Shown one piece after another: positions 10,791 through 21,544 of a DNA stretch of 64,000 nucleotides. Under the pieces are notes generated by a model, which saw nothing but the letters and a program-made list of their open reading frames with translations, was not told the origin of the DNA and did no database searches. The DNA is taken from the NCBI GenBank assembly GCA_013180625.2, contig SNVD02002618.1, forward strand, positions 62,001-126,000, given 5' to 3'. Position 1 is the stretch's first letter; each line of letters opens with the position of its first letter. This stretch comes from Boswellia sacra (taxonomy: Eukaryota; Streptophyta; Magnoliopsida; Sapindales; Burseraceae). A program made the position numbers and the translations under genes.

Positions 10791-11770
10791 GACAATTTGT
10801 GCATGAATCTTCAGGCTTGTAAAGAAGGATCAATAGGTGGTGTGGAATGACCAATGCCAAGAGGCATTTGAGAAGATTAAGAAATACTTACAAAATCTGC
10901 CAGTTTTAAGATCTCCAAAACCTAGTAAGAATTTGATTCTCTACTTGGCTCTTGAGGAGGAGGCCGTAGGTGCTATGTTGGCATAAGAGGAAGAGAATGG
11001 TGTGGAGCATGCCATATATTATCTTAGCTAAAAATTGCTACCATACGAGATGAAATACAATTACATGGGAAGGTGTGCTTAGCCATGATGTGGCTCTCAA
11101 AGAAGTTGAGGCATTATTTTCAATCTTATAAGATTTAAGGCTATCTCCAAGGAGGATCCAATGAAGTATCTTTATGAAGCACCATCATTGGTGGGGAAGC
11201 TAGCAAGATGGCTGGTCCAGTTGTAAGAATTCAACATTGAGTCTGTCACCAAGAAAGTGGTGAAAGGAAGAGTAGTAGCAGAGTTTTTGGCCATGAATCT
11301 GATCGATGATGATGAACCATGGGAGTTGGAATTCCCAGATGAACATCTAAGGGTAATCTTGGTAGCAGGATGGAGGATGTTCTTTGACAGAGCTGTCAAT
11401 CAAAATGATAATGGAATAGGAGTTATTTTAGTATCACAAACTAAAGAAGTCATTCCATTCGCTAATAGTTCAAAGTCACCAACAACATGGCTGAATATGA
11501 AGCCTATGCCTTTGGTCTAGATGTTGTGATTGCAATGGGTATTGATGAAATAGAAGTGTTGGGAGATTCAAAAGTAGTCATCTCTCAAGCCAATGAAGAT
11601 TTGGATCTACGGGAAGGAAGATTGAAATCATACCTTAAGCATATCAAAAGGTTGGTTGGGAGGTTCAACCAGTGTACCTTCACCCATCTCCCCAAAAATG
11701 AGAGTCAGATGGCTAACGCTTTAGCCTCTTTGGCATCAGTTTGGGTGAGTACCAAGAGTTATTGGTGAGA
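10791..11770 (+). pseudogene. RNase H plus second RNase H (Tat hallmark), unit A
   Basis: The first RNase H is seen as LYLALEEEAVGAMLA (about 10940-10985) and HAIYYLS. A second RNase H-like domain follows at 11257-11768: GWRMFFDRAVNQNDNGIGV, then MAEYEAYAFGLDVVIAMGI, EVLGDSKVVISQ and NALASLASVWV. These four blocks carry the acidic residues expected of an archaeal-type RNase H. Two successive RNase H domains are characteristic of Tat-lineage Ty3/gypsy elements, and this is my main reason for the lineage call. There is a frameshift at about 11480. Confidence 0.8.
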
Positions 11771-11790
11771 CCAATAGTGATATCATAAGC

Positions 11791-13072
11791 ATGAAGTCTT
11801 GGTTATATGGAACCAAAGTGGATGAGAAGACATGGTTCTATGACTTGAAAAGATACCTAAAAGAGAGGATTATGTCAGATGAGGCTAGCAAGAAAGATAA
11901 GGTTGTACTACAAAGGTTAGCCCAACAATTTACTTGTCATCAAAGAGTGATGTACAAGAGAATGCCAGAAGGGATGCAATTGAGGTGTGTCGGTGAAAAA
12001 AAAGCTAGAAGGCTCATGGAAGAAATCCATAGTTATGTATGTGGACCACATATGGATGGGCTAATGCTTGCAAAGAAGATAATGAGGCAAGGCTTTTATT
12101 GGCGAACCATGGAACAGATTATGTACAATGAAGAGGTGTTATCAGTGCCAGATCAATGAAAATTTGATTCATCAACCACCCTTGGAGTTACAAGGGATGA
12201 CAGCACTGTGGCCCCTTGCTACGTGGGGCATTAGCATAATAGGCGAGATAAAGGCTATCAGCCTCTAATGGGCATCGATATGTAGTGGTGGCAATCGCCT
12301 ACTTTACCAATTGGATAGAAGCTGAGTTCTACAGTAAACTGGAGGCAAAGCAGATGGCGAAGTTCATTGAGAAAAACATCATATGTAGATTTGGAGTTCC
12401 ACATCATGTTGTGATTGACAATAGGGTTCATTTCCAAGCTGAGACTAAAGTCTTATTTAAGAAGTTTGGAATTAAGCATCATAAGTCATCTCCATATCGA
12501 CTACAAGCAAATTGAGCAGTAGAAGCACTAAGAGAAACATCAAGAAGATGTTGGCCAAGACGGTGCAGATATACAAAAAATGGGCAAAGAAGCTATTATT
12601 TGTGTTATGGGGTTAAAGATCAACACCCAGAAATTCTACAAATATGACGCCCTTCTCATTGGTGTATTGTTTGGAAGTGGTCCTACCAATTGAGATAGAA
12701 ATAAAATCAGTGGGAGTTCTGATGGAAGCAAAAATGCCTGAAGCGGAGTGGATTGATAATAGATATGAACAATTGGCCTTGATTGATGAGAAAAGAATGA
12801 AGGCCAAATATCACATGCAACTATGTCAGAAACGAGTTGCTCGAGTCTTTAACAAGAGAATAAAGGCCCATAAGTTCAAGAAAGGGGAATTGGTCTTCAA
12901 ACAGGCTAGGACGGTAGTGTTTGATCCAAGAGGGAAGTCTAAACTCATCTAGGAAGTCCCATTCATTGTGATGAAGGTCATATCTAGAGGAGCCGTCATC
13001 CTATCAGACATGGAAGAAAATGAATTCACTGAGCCTATCAATATGGATAGGCTGAAGAAGTATTATATATGA
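11791..13072 (+). pseudogene. Integrase of Tat unit A (decayed)
   Basis: The N-terminal zinc-binding part is around ARRLMEEIHSYVCGPHMDG and GFYWRTM (11990-12115). The catalytic core is seen in VAIAYFTNWIEAEFYSK and GVPHHVVIDNRVHFQAET (12285-12450). The C-terminal part (12644-13072) contains ALIDEKRMKAKYHMQLCQKR and KKGELVFKQAR and ends in MDRLKKYYI. Integrase inserts the cDNA. At least three frameshifts or stops interrupt it. The end at 13072 agrees with pol ends at 36287 (RYFI) and 45815 (RYYV). Confidence 0.8.
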
Positions 13073-13289
13073 AAAAAAAGAGAGAGTGTGAGAGGAAAAA
13101 AATAATTAATTAGAAAACAAGAAATGGCTAATTAATGACAAGAGTTGTCTCATTGTGCATGCGTTATTTAAAGAACAAACGATTGTAATTTTATTAATGA
13201 AATGAAATTGTTTGGAAACAAATATGCCTTTGAAATGTCTTATTATTTTGTATAATAACAAAAGGAAAAAATCTAACATAAGCTAACAA

Positions 13290-13827
13290 TGAAAGGAACA
13301 ATATTGTCTTTTCCTCTTCAATGTACTATGAATAGACTCACCATATCGCTCACAGCACTATCTAGCTCGAATAACAGGATCAAGAATGGAAGCTTGAAGG
13401 GTCACCCAATCCTTGTACTAGTCGTCTGTCTCAAAATTAGGATCATGGAATAGATTCCTCTCGATGGTCTGATATGGCGAAGAATCCTTCACACATTTTA
13501 GATAACGAGCAAACAATCTACCAAGACTGAATGCAGTTGATGAATCCACAATCCTTTGCTTAAGTCCATACTACCGATGTAATCTAGCAGGATAATAGAA
13601 AGAATTATGGGTGAAACCCGCTAAAGGAACACATGCAATATAGGCCTCAACTGTCACAAGCTCCAACCTCCACCATGGACAGTTCCAGTGAATCTGAGAA
13701 TTAGGAATGACTTGAAAGTAGTCGATCCAACAAGAATGTCTCTCAAGTCATATGAAGTCGAGGGCTATTATGAGAAATATTCCTTTTAGACAGTGCTAGA
13801 ATGGATAGCCTTTCCTGTAACCAAATC
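13290..13827 (-). pseudogene. Antisense ORF downstream of pol, unit A (3' exon)
   Basis: Reading the minus strand from 13827 gives IHWNCPWWRLELVTVEAYIA, VPLAGFTHNSFYYPARLHR and KDWVTLQASILDP. This aligns with the antisense reading at 36520-37050 of unit C. Just before it on the minus strand is a pyrimidine-rich tract ending in CAG (about 13828-13845), a good plant 3' splice site. Antisense ORFs at this position are known in Tat-lineage elements. The pattern (SFY.P..L.R.YG) looks like the DUF7745/plant-mobile-domain proteins of such elements, but this is tentative. The 5' exon is deleted here. Confidence 0.6.
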
Positions 13828-13889
13828 TGAAAGAAGAAGAAACAAAAGAAAAGAAAAATAAGAAAAAGCCTACTAAGTCGAAAACCTGA

Positions 13890-15528
13890 AAGGGCAGAAT
13901 TGAAGGAGGACAGTTGCCCGATTGTTGACCAACAGTCGCGTAGCTGTCAAATAGCTACCCAGCTATTGACCAACAGCCATCCGACTATCAAACAACCACT
14001 CGATAATTTGCCAATTGCTATCCGACGGTTCTCCTACTAATTTTGGAAAATCTCATTATAAACCTTCCTTTTTTGATTTTTTATTCCCTTTTCAACTTCA
14101 ACCTTCAACTATATACACCTCCCCTTGGCTCACTTTTGAGGAAATCAATTACTAAGAATAATCATCCCTTCTCCCTCTTGAAGACACCGTTGAGAATTTG
14201 AGAAGTCTTTTCTAATTTAAAGATTTTTAGGCATTCTATTGCTTTAATCCCAGAAAGGATATGTCTTGAGAGCAATCCTCTCTTCTCTCTCCTATTTTCT
14301 TGTTCACTTTTCTTACTTAGAATTAAGCATGATTAGGGTTTATTTTGTTTAGAATAAGCATGTTTAGGATTTATTTTAATGCTTAAAAGCATGTTTAGAT
14401 TTTTATGAATTGTTTAACCCTTTTGCTTGTTTTGCGAGATGGATAAGCGTGTCGACATAAGTCCGCTTTTCCTTCTTTATTAGAAACATGTTTAGGAATT
14501 TATTTTCTTTGTAAATGCTTAGAATCATGCTTAGCAGCACATATCTAGAATTATACTTAAGAGCACATGATTAGAATCATGCTAGGAGAACTTATGATTG
14601 CTTTGATATCTGCTAAGAAATGGCGTAGAATAGGTAAGAATTACCACATTATCCCTTGAATGCTTTGATTGGGCTAGAAGAGCCTTGTTTGATTTCAATT
14701 GTTTGAATTAGGCTAGAAATACTGTGGTTACGCTAGAATATGCCATGATAACCATGCTTAGGCTAGAAATGCCATGATAACCATGCTTAGGCTAGAAATG
14801 CCATGATCCTTAATGAATTGATATGAATTATGCTAAAATAGCAATTGCCATGATAGACTTATAAATCTAGGTCAAAGTGCCATGATATTGGATTATGGCC
14901 TTGTATTGAATTTTAATTAATTGATTTATTATTGAATATATCATGATAAGTAGTGCTATTGTATGATGCCATGAAGTGGTAGTGGACTCACATTAATGGT
15001 GAGAGACCATCACTTATAAGTGGATGAATGTATACTTTATAGAATTTATTTTAATGTTGAAGAACAAAGCAATGTAATCCTCTTCCCCTTACCCCATGTT
15101 TACAGGAAATGTAATCTATTCTCCTCTCTCTTTCTATGAATGAATATACTACTATTTTGGTTGAATATACCTTACATGGTTAATTAAGATAAAACTTGAA
15201 ATGTGTGCATAAAACAAACAATCTTAAGTGGACTGTAAGTTAATATGAGATATTTTTACTTGGTATACCCTAGCGGAGGTTAGATTTTGACCCGGGTGGG
15301 TCGAATGACTCGCACATAACTTCCTGAATCCATTTCTAAAGGGATGAAGGTAGTTTAGGTCCTAAAGTGAGGGATTAAATTACCCTATTTCATTCTCAAT
15401 TGAATAATTGGGTGGCGAATCCATCTCTCTAGAAGTACCGGTGGCTCGTTTGTATTCCTTCCTTTAAGTCTCAAAAGTGGCTTTGTCATGGTCACAAGCG
15501 GTTTGGCAGGATGAAAGTTTCGTTCATA
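13890..15528 (+). repeat. LTR2 of the Tat array (5' truncated), shared by units A and C
   Basis: It begins inside the family's LTR at gcagaattgaaggaggacag, missing about the first 350 bases. It then follows the LTR through ctatatac (14110), the repeated gctagaaatgccatga tract, the hairpin at 14974-15015 and the end gatgaaagtttcgttcata. The next base already belongs to the gag-like sequence of unit C, with no primer site or leader. The deletion at its left edge also removed the 5' exon of A's antisense ORF. Confidence 0.85.
14974..15015 (+). promoter_or_regulatory. Conserved stem-loop in LTR2
   Basis: Arms AAGTGGTAG and CCATCACTT with inner CTCAC/GTGAG; the same structure as in the other LTRs with one extra mismatch. 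Confidence 0.55.
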
Positions 15529-15828
15529 AGGTCATCATCTTAGCTCATATTGATCAGCGATGATCAGGAAAGTGTTGGTAGCAGAAGAGTAATAGGAATT
15601 TGGGACAAGATTCCCATGAAAGAGCCTCTCTATGATTTTGGAAGTGTTTTGATGAAGAAGATGTTTAAGTAAAAATTGTGAGAAGGAAGAAGAGGTCGAA
15701 GGAGTGGTCAGGAGTGGACTCTTCTATCTAGAGAGGAAAGCTGAAGAAAACAACAAGAAGGATGTGAGATAAAAGAAGGCTAATAAAAATAAAGAAGAAA
15801 AGAAGGAAGAGGATGATCTAGTCTTTAA
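15529..15828 (+). pseudogene. gag C-terminal fragment of Tat unit C (left part)
   Basis: A lysine/glutamate-rich reading with many GAAGAAG codons, ending GAGGATGATCTAGTCTTTAA. It corresponds to EEEDQAIKQLKRTQ of unit A (8540-8585) and is continued across element B at 21545. Primer site, leader and the first two thirds of gag are absent: LTR2 abuts mid-gag directly, indicating a deletion of roughly 2 kb. It contains several stops. Confidence 0.55.
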
Positions 15829-16351
15829 TGTTACAGCCCACCTAATTTGCTTATTAGAGTGGCTCAAATGTGCTTAAGGCTTGGCCTAGCTTCTAGAAAG
15901 CTTGCAAGCCCAAGCCCATCTTCTAGAATTCTCTAACAAGCCAAGTTTCTAGAATTCTCTCTTGTACATATCTACTCTTGTACATATCTAGATATTTTAG
16001 TAGATGATTTTAGATAGTGAATTAGGACTCTTAGATGCATTAGATCTTAGCCATTCATTTGAGAGGTGGTTCACTATAAAAATCCCTCCAAGGCTCATTT
16101 GTAAATCATCCAAGCAAATCCAAGCAACCAAGCATTGTAAAGCTTTCTTGTGTAAGACAAAGCTCTCTTACTTAGCAATACTTGTCCCCATCTTCCATCT
16201 CTTCTCTTCTTGCCTACAAAGCTGTTTGGCTCAATGATCCTCTCTTCTCCTTGAGCGAGAAGGCAAATCACTAGGCTTACTTAGCAACTTTTGAGTTCAA
16301 GTTGCCTAAGTATCGCACGAGTCTGCTGTGCAAACCTCTAAGCTCATGACA
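15829..16351 (+). repeat. Left LTR of element B
   Basis: Starts TGTTACAGCCCACC and ends agctcatgaca. TATA box TATAAAAA at 16075-16082. A 16-base unit cttgtacatatctact/a is duplicated near 15960-15990 and likewise in the right LTR. Confidence 0.92.
16075..16082 (+). promoter_or_regulatory. TATA box, left LTR of element B
   Basis: TATAAAAA after ttcac; identical in the right LTR at 21295-21302. Confidence 0.6.
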
Positions 16352-16353
16352 GT

Positions 16354-16365
16354 TGGCATCAGAGC
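16354..16365 (+). promoter_or_regulatory. Primer-binding site of element B
   Basis: TGGCATCAGAGC lies two bases after the left LTR. It differs by one base from TGGTATCAGAGC, the usual site complementary to the 3' end of initiator tRNA-Met. Confidence 0.8.
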
Positions 16366-16385
16366 ACGGTTTGAGCACAAGAGCA

Positions 16386-17576
16386 TGAAATCTGACATTG
16401 AAATGACCATGGAGGAGCAAGTTCATGGACGAGAAGAGCAACCTCAACCTCAGCCACGCCCACAAGGAAAACGTGGTAAGTCCAAAGCTCTACCTGCGGA
16501 AGCCTTGGAGCCTCGTGTTGCTAGCATAGAACAACCTATCTCGGGGATGGATAATGCTATTGAAGGCCTCTCCGACCATCTCTAAGGCCTAGAGACGGAT
16601 TATAGAGAGATCACTCAAGCCACGAAGTCCAACATCCTGGAGTTCAACAAAGCTTATGAAAAGGAGCTTCACAACATTATATGAGAGCTCATGGGCTTAC
16701 GAACCTTTGTAGAGCATGAGTTGTGAGCAATCCGTGTGGAAGTGAAGAAAACTAGCACGAGATGGGAGAAGCATCAATGTGATTGTTCTAACCCGTCTTA
16801 CACAAGTGGGCTAAGCACCATGCACGTGCCTACTCCTGCCATATACAATGGCACTCGCAATGCCACGGAAGTTGAAAACTTCCTATTCGGCTTGGAGCAA
16901 TACTTCGAAGCCAAATGTGTCCATGATGATGCTTCAAGGATCGGCATTCCTACGAGATGTAGCCTAATTATGGTGGCATCGAAAGTATGGCGACGCGAGC
17001 AGAGGCATCTTCTCCCTTCGCACATGGGAGGACTTCAAGAGAGAACTTCGAAAGCACTTTTCTCCTAGCAATGCTGAAAAGGAGGCAAGGGGCCGCCTTC
17101 ATCGATTGAAGCAAAGCGGCACCATTTGGGAGTATATCAAAGAGTTCACCACCATCATCCTAGAGATTGATGACATATCTGAAAAGGACTCTCTCTTCTA
17201 CTTCCTTGTTGGTCTCAAGGATTGGGCGAGGGTTGAGCTTGAAAGGCGTGATGTGCAAAATCTTGATGATGCCATAGCCATAGTCGAATCCCTTATAGAC
17301 TACACCTCTCAATTCAAGGAAAGGAAGGCCAGCCATGGAAAAGGTGCGGGAGAGCAGAATACTAAGAAGGACCATGCTCGAAAGGAAAGTGCTACACATA
17401 AACCATCTGGGGGAGACAAGCGCGACACACCAAAAAAAGGTAAGTTTGACATCCCTAAACCCAAAAATCCTTACTTCATTTGTGATGGTCCTCATTGGGT
17501 GCATGATTCCCAAAAGAGGAAGATCCTCAATGCCCTAGTCGCTCAACATGAGGGCGTACAAAATAAGGAGCCATAA
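16386..17576 (+). pseudogene. gag of element B
   Basis: The start MKSDIEMTMEEQVHGREEQ is followed by a proline/glutamine-rich patch. The retrotransposon-gag core is readable as FLFGLEQYFEAKC (about 16880) and, after a frameshift near 17000, as SGTIWEYIKEFTTIILEI and WARVELERRDVQ (17110-17260). A single zinc-knuckle region at 17464-17515 reads FICDGPHWVHDS, in which two of the expected cysteines are gone. Stops at about 16584, 16683 and 16724 break the N-terminal part; two of these are TGA. Confidence 0.8.
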
Positions 17577-18131
17577 GCGGGGATGAGTTCTCTTTGCACC
17601 ATTGGCACACTTAAAAGACCCACCCATTTTCAAAAGGGTCTAATATATGTGAGCGCCACAATCAACGGCAAGGATGTGTGTCTGATGCTTGATGCGGGAG
17701 CCATGCACAACTTCATCTCCATGGAAGCGGCCAAACGGTTAGGCCTTAAATATACCAATGGAGGAGGTACCATCAAAGCAGTAAACTCACCCGCCAAGGC
17801 AATATTGGGAGTGTCCAAGGCAACATCCGTGTAACTTGGCACACGGAATGGTAAGCTTGATTTCTCCATCGTCCCCATAGATGACTTTCAAGTAGTGCTA
17901 GGCATGGAGTTCTTCGACCAAGTCCACGCTTTCCCCATACCAGCCTCTAACTCTCTTAGCATCCTCGATGGGAGTCAATCATGCATGGTTATGGCAGAAC
18001 GTGCAGCAAAAGTTGAGAACAAGATGCTATCTGTGTTACAATTCAAACAGGGGATGAAGAAGGATCCAAGTTTTCTTGCCACCGTTTGAGAAATAAACGA
18101 TGGAGAGGATATCACCATTTCCAAGGACCCA
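17577..18131 (+). pseudogene. Protease region of element B pol
   Basis: YVSATINGKDVCLMLDAGAM followed by HNFISMEAAKRLGL is a retropepsin active-site block with its flanking strand and helix (about 17645-17745). DFQVVLGMEFFDQ marks the C-terminal part. TGTAA-type and TGA stops occur at 17832 and about 18087. The first catalytic Asp is present, but the frame is not continuous. Confidence 0.75.
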
Positions 18132-19250
18132 TTGCCAAGACGAGTCCAAACTGTTCTTGAAGAATACAAGGACATCATGCCTGAAGAACTTCTAAAGAAG
18201 TTGCCTCCACGATGGGAAGTAGATCACCAAATCGAGTTGGAGCTCGGTACCAAGCCTCCAGTCATGGTGCTTTACCGCATGGCACCACCCGAACTTACGG
18301 AGTTGAAGAAACAACTCCAAGACTTGCTCGATGCAGGCTACGTCCAGCCCTCGAAAGCTCCATATGGTGCACCCGTCCTCTTCCAAAAGAAGAAGGATAG
18401 ATCTCTCTGCATGTGCATCGATTATTGGATGCTTAACAAGGTAACAATCAAGAACAAGTACTCGATACCTTTGATTGCAGAATTATTCGACCAACTTGGG
18501 AAGGCTCGATACTTCACCAAGGTTGATTTGAGATCGGGGTACTACCAAGTGCGCATTGCCAAGGGTGATGAACCAAAGACCGCGTGTGTGATAAGGTATG
18601 GTGCTTATGAATTTCTTGTCATGCCATTTGGCCTTACCAATGCACCCGCAACATTCTGTACCCTCATGAACAAGCTCTTCCATCCTTATCTTGATCGGTT
18701 CGTGGTAGTCTACTTGGACGACATTTTCATTCATAGCACAACTCTTGAAGAGCGTGTGCAACATCTTCAACAAGTCTTCCAAGTTCTTTACGACAATGAA
18801 CTCTACGTCAAGAAGGAAAAATGCTCCTGTGCTCAACAAAAGGTAGAGTTCCTTGGCCACCGAATACTGGATGGGAAGCTTATGATGGACCAAGCGAAGG
18901 TGAAGGCCATTTGAGAATGGGAGCCTCCTACCAAGGTACCGGAGCTACGTTTATTCCTTGGACTGGTTAACTATTATAGGTGGTTTATCAAGGGCTACTC
19001 AGCCAAACTCGCCCCACTCATGGATCTTCTCAAGAAGAACTGCACATGGCATTGGTTCGAAGAGTGCCAACATGCCTTCAAGGGTTTGAAGAAGGCAATA
19101 TGCGAGAAACCGGTGTTGGTGCTACCCGACCACATCAAGCCATTCGAGATGCACACGGACGCCTATGACTTTACCATAAGGGGAGTTCTCATGCAAAAAA
19201 GACACTCCATTGCGTATGAGAGCTGCAAACTCAATGACATAGAGTGACGA
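18132..19250 (+). pseudogene. Reverse transcriptase and start of RNase H, element B
   Basis: The best preserved frame in the window, 260 codons open from 18132. It contains YRMAPPELTELKKQLQDLL, CMCIDYWMLNKVTIKNKYS, FTKVDLRSGYYQVRIAKGD, VMPFGLTNAPATFCTLMN and the catalytic VVYLDDIFIHS (about 18705-18740), then FLGHRI. A TGA at 18912 interrupts. RT continues through FLGLVNYYRWFIKGYSAKL into RNase H (PFEMHTDAYDFTIRGVLMQ, about 19140-19200). It stops again at 19245. Confidence 0.88.
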
Positions 19251-19667
19251 CACATGGTCCAAGAGAAGGAAATGACCGCCATCATTCATTGCCTATGGGT
19301 TTGGTGACACTACTTGCTCAGCTCACACTTCGTCATCAAGACCGATAATGTGGCCACAAGTTATTTTCAAACGCAAAAGAAGCTGAGCCCCAAACAAGCA
19401 CGATGGCAAGACTTCTTGGCTGAGTTCGACTATAGGCTCGAGTACAAAGCGGGTAAGGCAAACGTTATGGCCGATGCCCTAAGTCGCAAGGCAAAATTTG
19501 CCACTTTAAGCATGAATCGTCCACAAAGTGTGCTTGTCGACTACATCAAAGAAGGCCTAGAGCATGATCCCATAGCCAAAAATCTCTTGAAGTTGGCAAG
19601 TGAGGGGAAGACACGATGATTTTGGCTTGATGAAGGCCTACTCCTTACAACTGGGAATCGCCTCTTC
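19251..19667 (+). pseudogene. RNase H C-terminal part and connection, element B
   Basis: HFVIKTDNVATSYFQTQKKL and KANVMADALSRKAK (19325-19495) are the RNase H end and the conserved ADALSRK junction of Ty3/gypsy pol. A TGA at about 19304 precedes it and one follows at 19617, both inside the expected continuous frame. Confidence 0.82.
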
Positions 19668-20500
19668 GTGCCAAGATATGGGAACTTACGAAAAGAGATC
19701 ATCAAGGAGTGTCATGATTCCAAGTGGGCTGGTCACCCAAGTATGGCACAAATCCTTGCACTTGTGCAAGATTCCTACTATTGGCCTCAAATGCGGGAAG
19801 ACATGGAAGGCTATGTAAGGATTTGTCTTGTATGCCAACAAGACAAAGTTGAACACCAATACCCCGCGGGTTTACTAGAACCCTTACCCATCGTAGAAAG
19901 GCTATGGCAAAGCATCTCGATGGACTTCATTGTGGCCTTACCGAAATACGAGGGATATGAAAGCATCATGGTGGTAGTTGATCGATTTAGCAAGTATGCC
20001 ACCTTCATTCCCGTCTTCGCGGATTGCACCACAGATGAAGCCTCTCGAGCGTTCCTCGAGCACGTGATGAAACTTTGGAGAGTTCCACAAAACATTTTGA
20101 GTGACCATGATCCTCGCTTCTCAACAAGCTTCCATCCCCAAATTGGTAGGCAAACTTTGGACGGTTTTGAGGAGAGCTTTTCAAAATGTTGGGGACCGAC
20201 TTGAGCTTGTCAACAAGCTTCCATCCCCAAATTGGTGGGCAAACTGAATGCATCAATGCCTTACTTGAGCTATACTTGAGGTATTATGTGAGCGCTCACT
20301 AACATGATTGGGTAAAGTTGCTAGACGTTGCCCAATTCTCATATAATTTCCAAAGGAGTGAGGCAACGGGTAAGAGTTCGTTTGAGATTTTGATGGGACA
20401 ACAACCTATGACTCTACATGCCATAGCCTCATCCTATGGAGGGAAGAGTCCAGCGGCCTACAAGCTCGCAAAAGAATGACATGAACAAGCCGACATCACG
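19668..20500 (+). pseudogene. Integrase of element B, core disrupted by a 36-bp duplication
   Basis: The HHCC zinc finger is seen in HDSKWAGHPSMAQ and CLVCQQDKVEH. The core shows SISMDFIVALPKYEGYESIM and VVVDRFSKYATFIPVFADC, with the second Asp block LSDHDPRF (about 20098-20120). Immediately after it, a 36-bp copy of downstream sequence (20121-20156, matching 20210-20245 with one mismatch) replaces expected sequence and destroys the frame. The rest to about 20500 is only readable in pieces. Confidence 0.82.
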
Positions 20501-20530
20501 TGAGCATGCTTAGACAAGGCCGCCAAGAAA

Positions 20531-21031
20531 ATGAAGAAATGGGCGGACACTAAGAGACGACACCTCTCATTTCAAGAGGGGGACTTGGTGCTTATCAAGC
20601 TACTACCCCAGCAATTCAAGTCACTTCACAAAGTGAACAAGGGGTTGGTACGAAACTACGAAGGTCCCTTCCCTATTGTCAAGGGAGAGGGCAAAGTCTC
20701 CTACAAAGTTCGATTGCCACCTAACCTCAAGATCCATCCGGTCTTCCATGTGAGTTTCCTCAAGCCCTATCATGAAGACAAGGAAGATCCAAGTAGAAGC
20801 GAGTCCAAAAGAGCACCCACAGCCGTCGTCACCACATTTGACAAGGACATAGAATGCATCCTTGCGAAACGTGTGATACGAAGGAGAGGAGTTCTACCAT
20901 ACACCGGATACTTGATAAAGTGGAAAAACCTTTCGAATAGTGAGGCAAGTTGGGAACGTGAAGACGCCTTGTGGCAATTTGGCGAGCACATCCAACGCTA
21001 TAAGGACAAAAGCATACCGAGGACATCGTGA
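20531..21031 (+). pseudogene. Integrase C-terminus with chromodomain, element B
   Basis: An open 166-codon frame. HLSFQEGDLVLIKLLPQQF and HPVFHVSFLKPYHEDKE form the integrase C-terminal domain. The chromodomain is at 20840-21020: IECILAKRVIRRRG, YLIKWKNLSNSEASWERED and FGEHIQRY, with the tyrosine/tryptophan/tryptophan positions of the family. Chromodomains guide integration to heterochromatin in chromoviruses. This part is well preserved compared with the core, and ends in a TGA at 21029 just before the polypurine tract. Confidence 0.9.
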
Positions 21032-21036
21032 AATTA

Positions 21037-21048
21037 GGTGGGGGAGAA
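21037..21048 (+). promoter_or_regulatory. Polypurine tract of element B
   Basis: ggtgggggagaa directly abuts the right LTR, the normal place for plus-strand priming. Confidence 0.8.
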
Positions 21049-21544
21049 TGTTACGGCCCACCCAATTTGCTTGTTAAAGTGGCCCAAATATGCATAAGGC
21101 TTGGCCTAGCTTCTAGAAAGCTTGCAAGCCTAAGCCCATCTTCTAAAATCCTCTAGCACACCAAGTTTCTAGAATTCTCTCTTGTACATATCTACTCTTG
21201 TACATATCTAGACATTTTAGTAAATGATTCTAGATAGTGAATTAGGACCCTTAGATGCATTAGATCTTAGCCATTCATTTGAGAGGTTGTTCACTATAAA
21301 AACCCCTCCAAGGCTCATTTTTAAATCATCCAAGCAAATCCAAGCAACCAAGCATTGTAAAGCTTTCTTGTGTAATACAAAGTTCTATTGCTTAGCAATA
21401 CTTGTCTGCATCTTCCATCTATTCTCTTCTTGCCTACAAAGCTCTTTGGCTCAACGACCCTCTCTTCTCCTTGAGCGAGAAGGCAAATCACTAGGCTTAC
21501 TTAGCAACTTTCGACATGCTTTACAAACCTCTAAGCTCATGACA
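21049..21544 (+). repeat. Right LTR of element B
   Basis: Starts TGTTACGGCCCACC and ends agctcatgaca. It has the same TATA box (21295-21302) and lacks about 27 bp near its 3' end relative to the left LTR. Confidence 0.92.

Larger units (their letters stand above)
15829..21544 (+). mobile_element. Complete chromodomain Ty3/gypsy element B
   Basis: A 5716-bp element with both LTRs (523 and 496 bp), primer site, gag, pol, a C-terminal chromodomain and polypurine tract, inserted into gag of unit C. The flanking direct repeat is ttaa (15825-15828 and 21545-21548). By hand count the LTRs differ at about 30 positions plus one gap of about 27 bp, near 6 per cent, so it is a fairly old insertion. Order protease-RT-RNase H-integrase-chromodomain defines a chromovirus. 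I cannot assign the clade. Confidence 0.93.

Noticed and set aside
18192..18893. Antisense ORFs within RT of element B
   Set aside because: Shadows of the well-conserved plus-strand RT frame.
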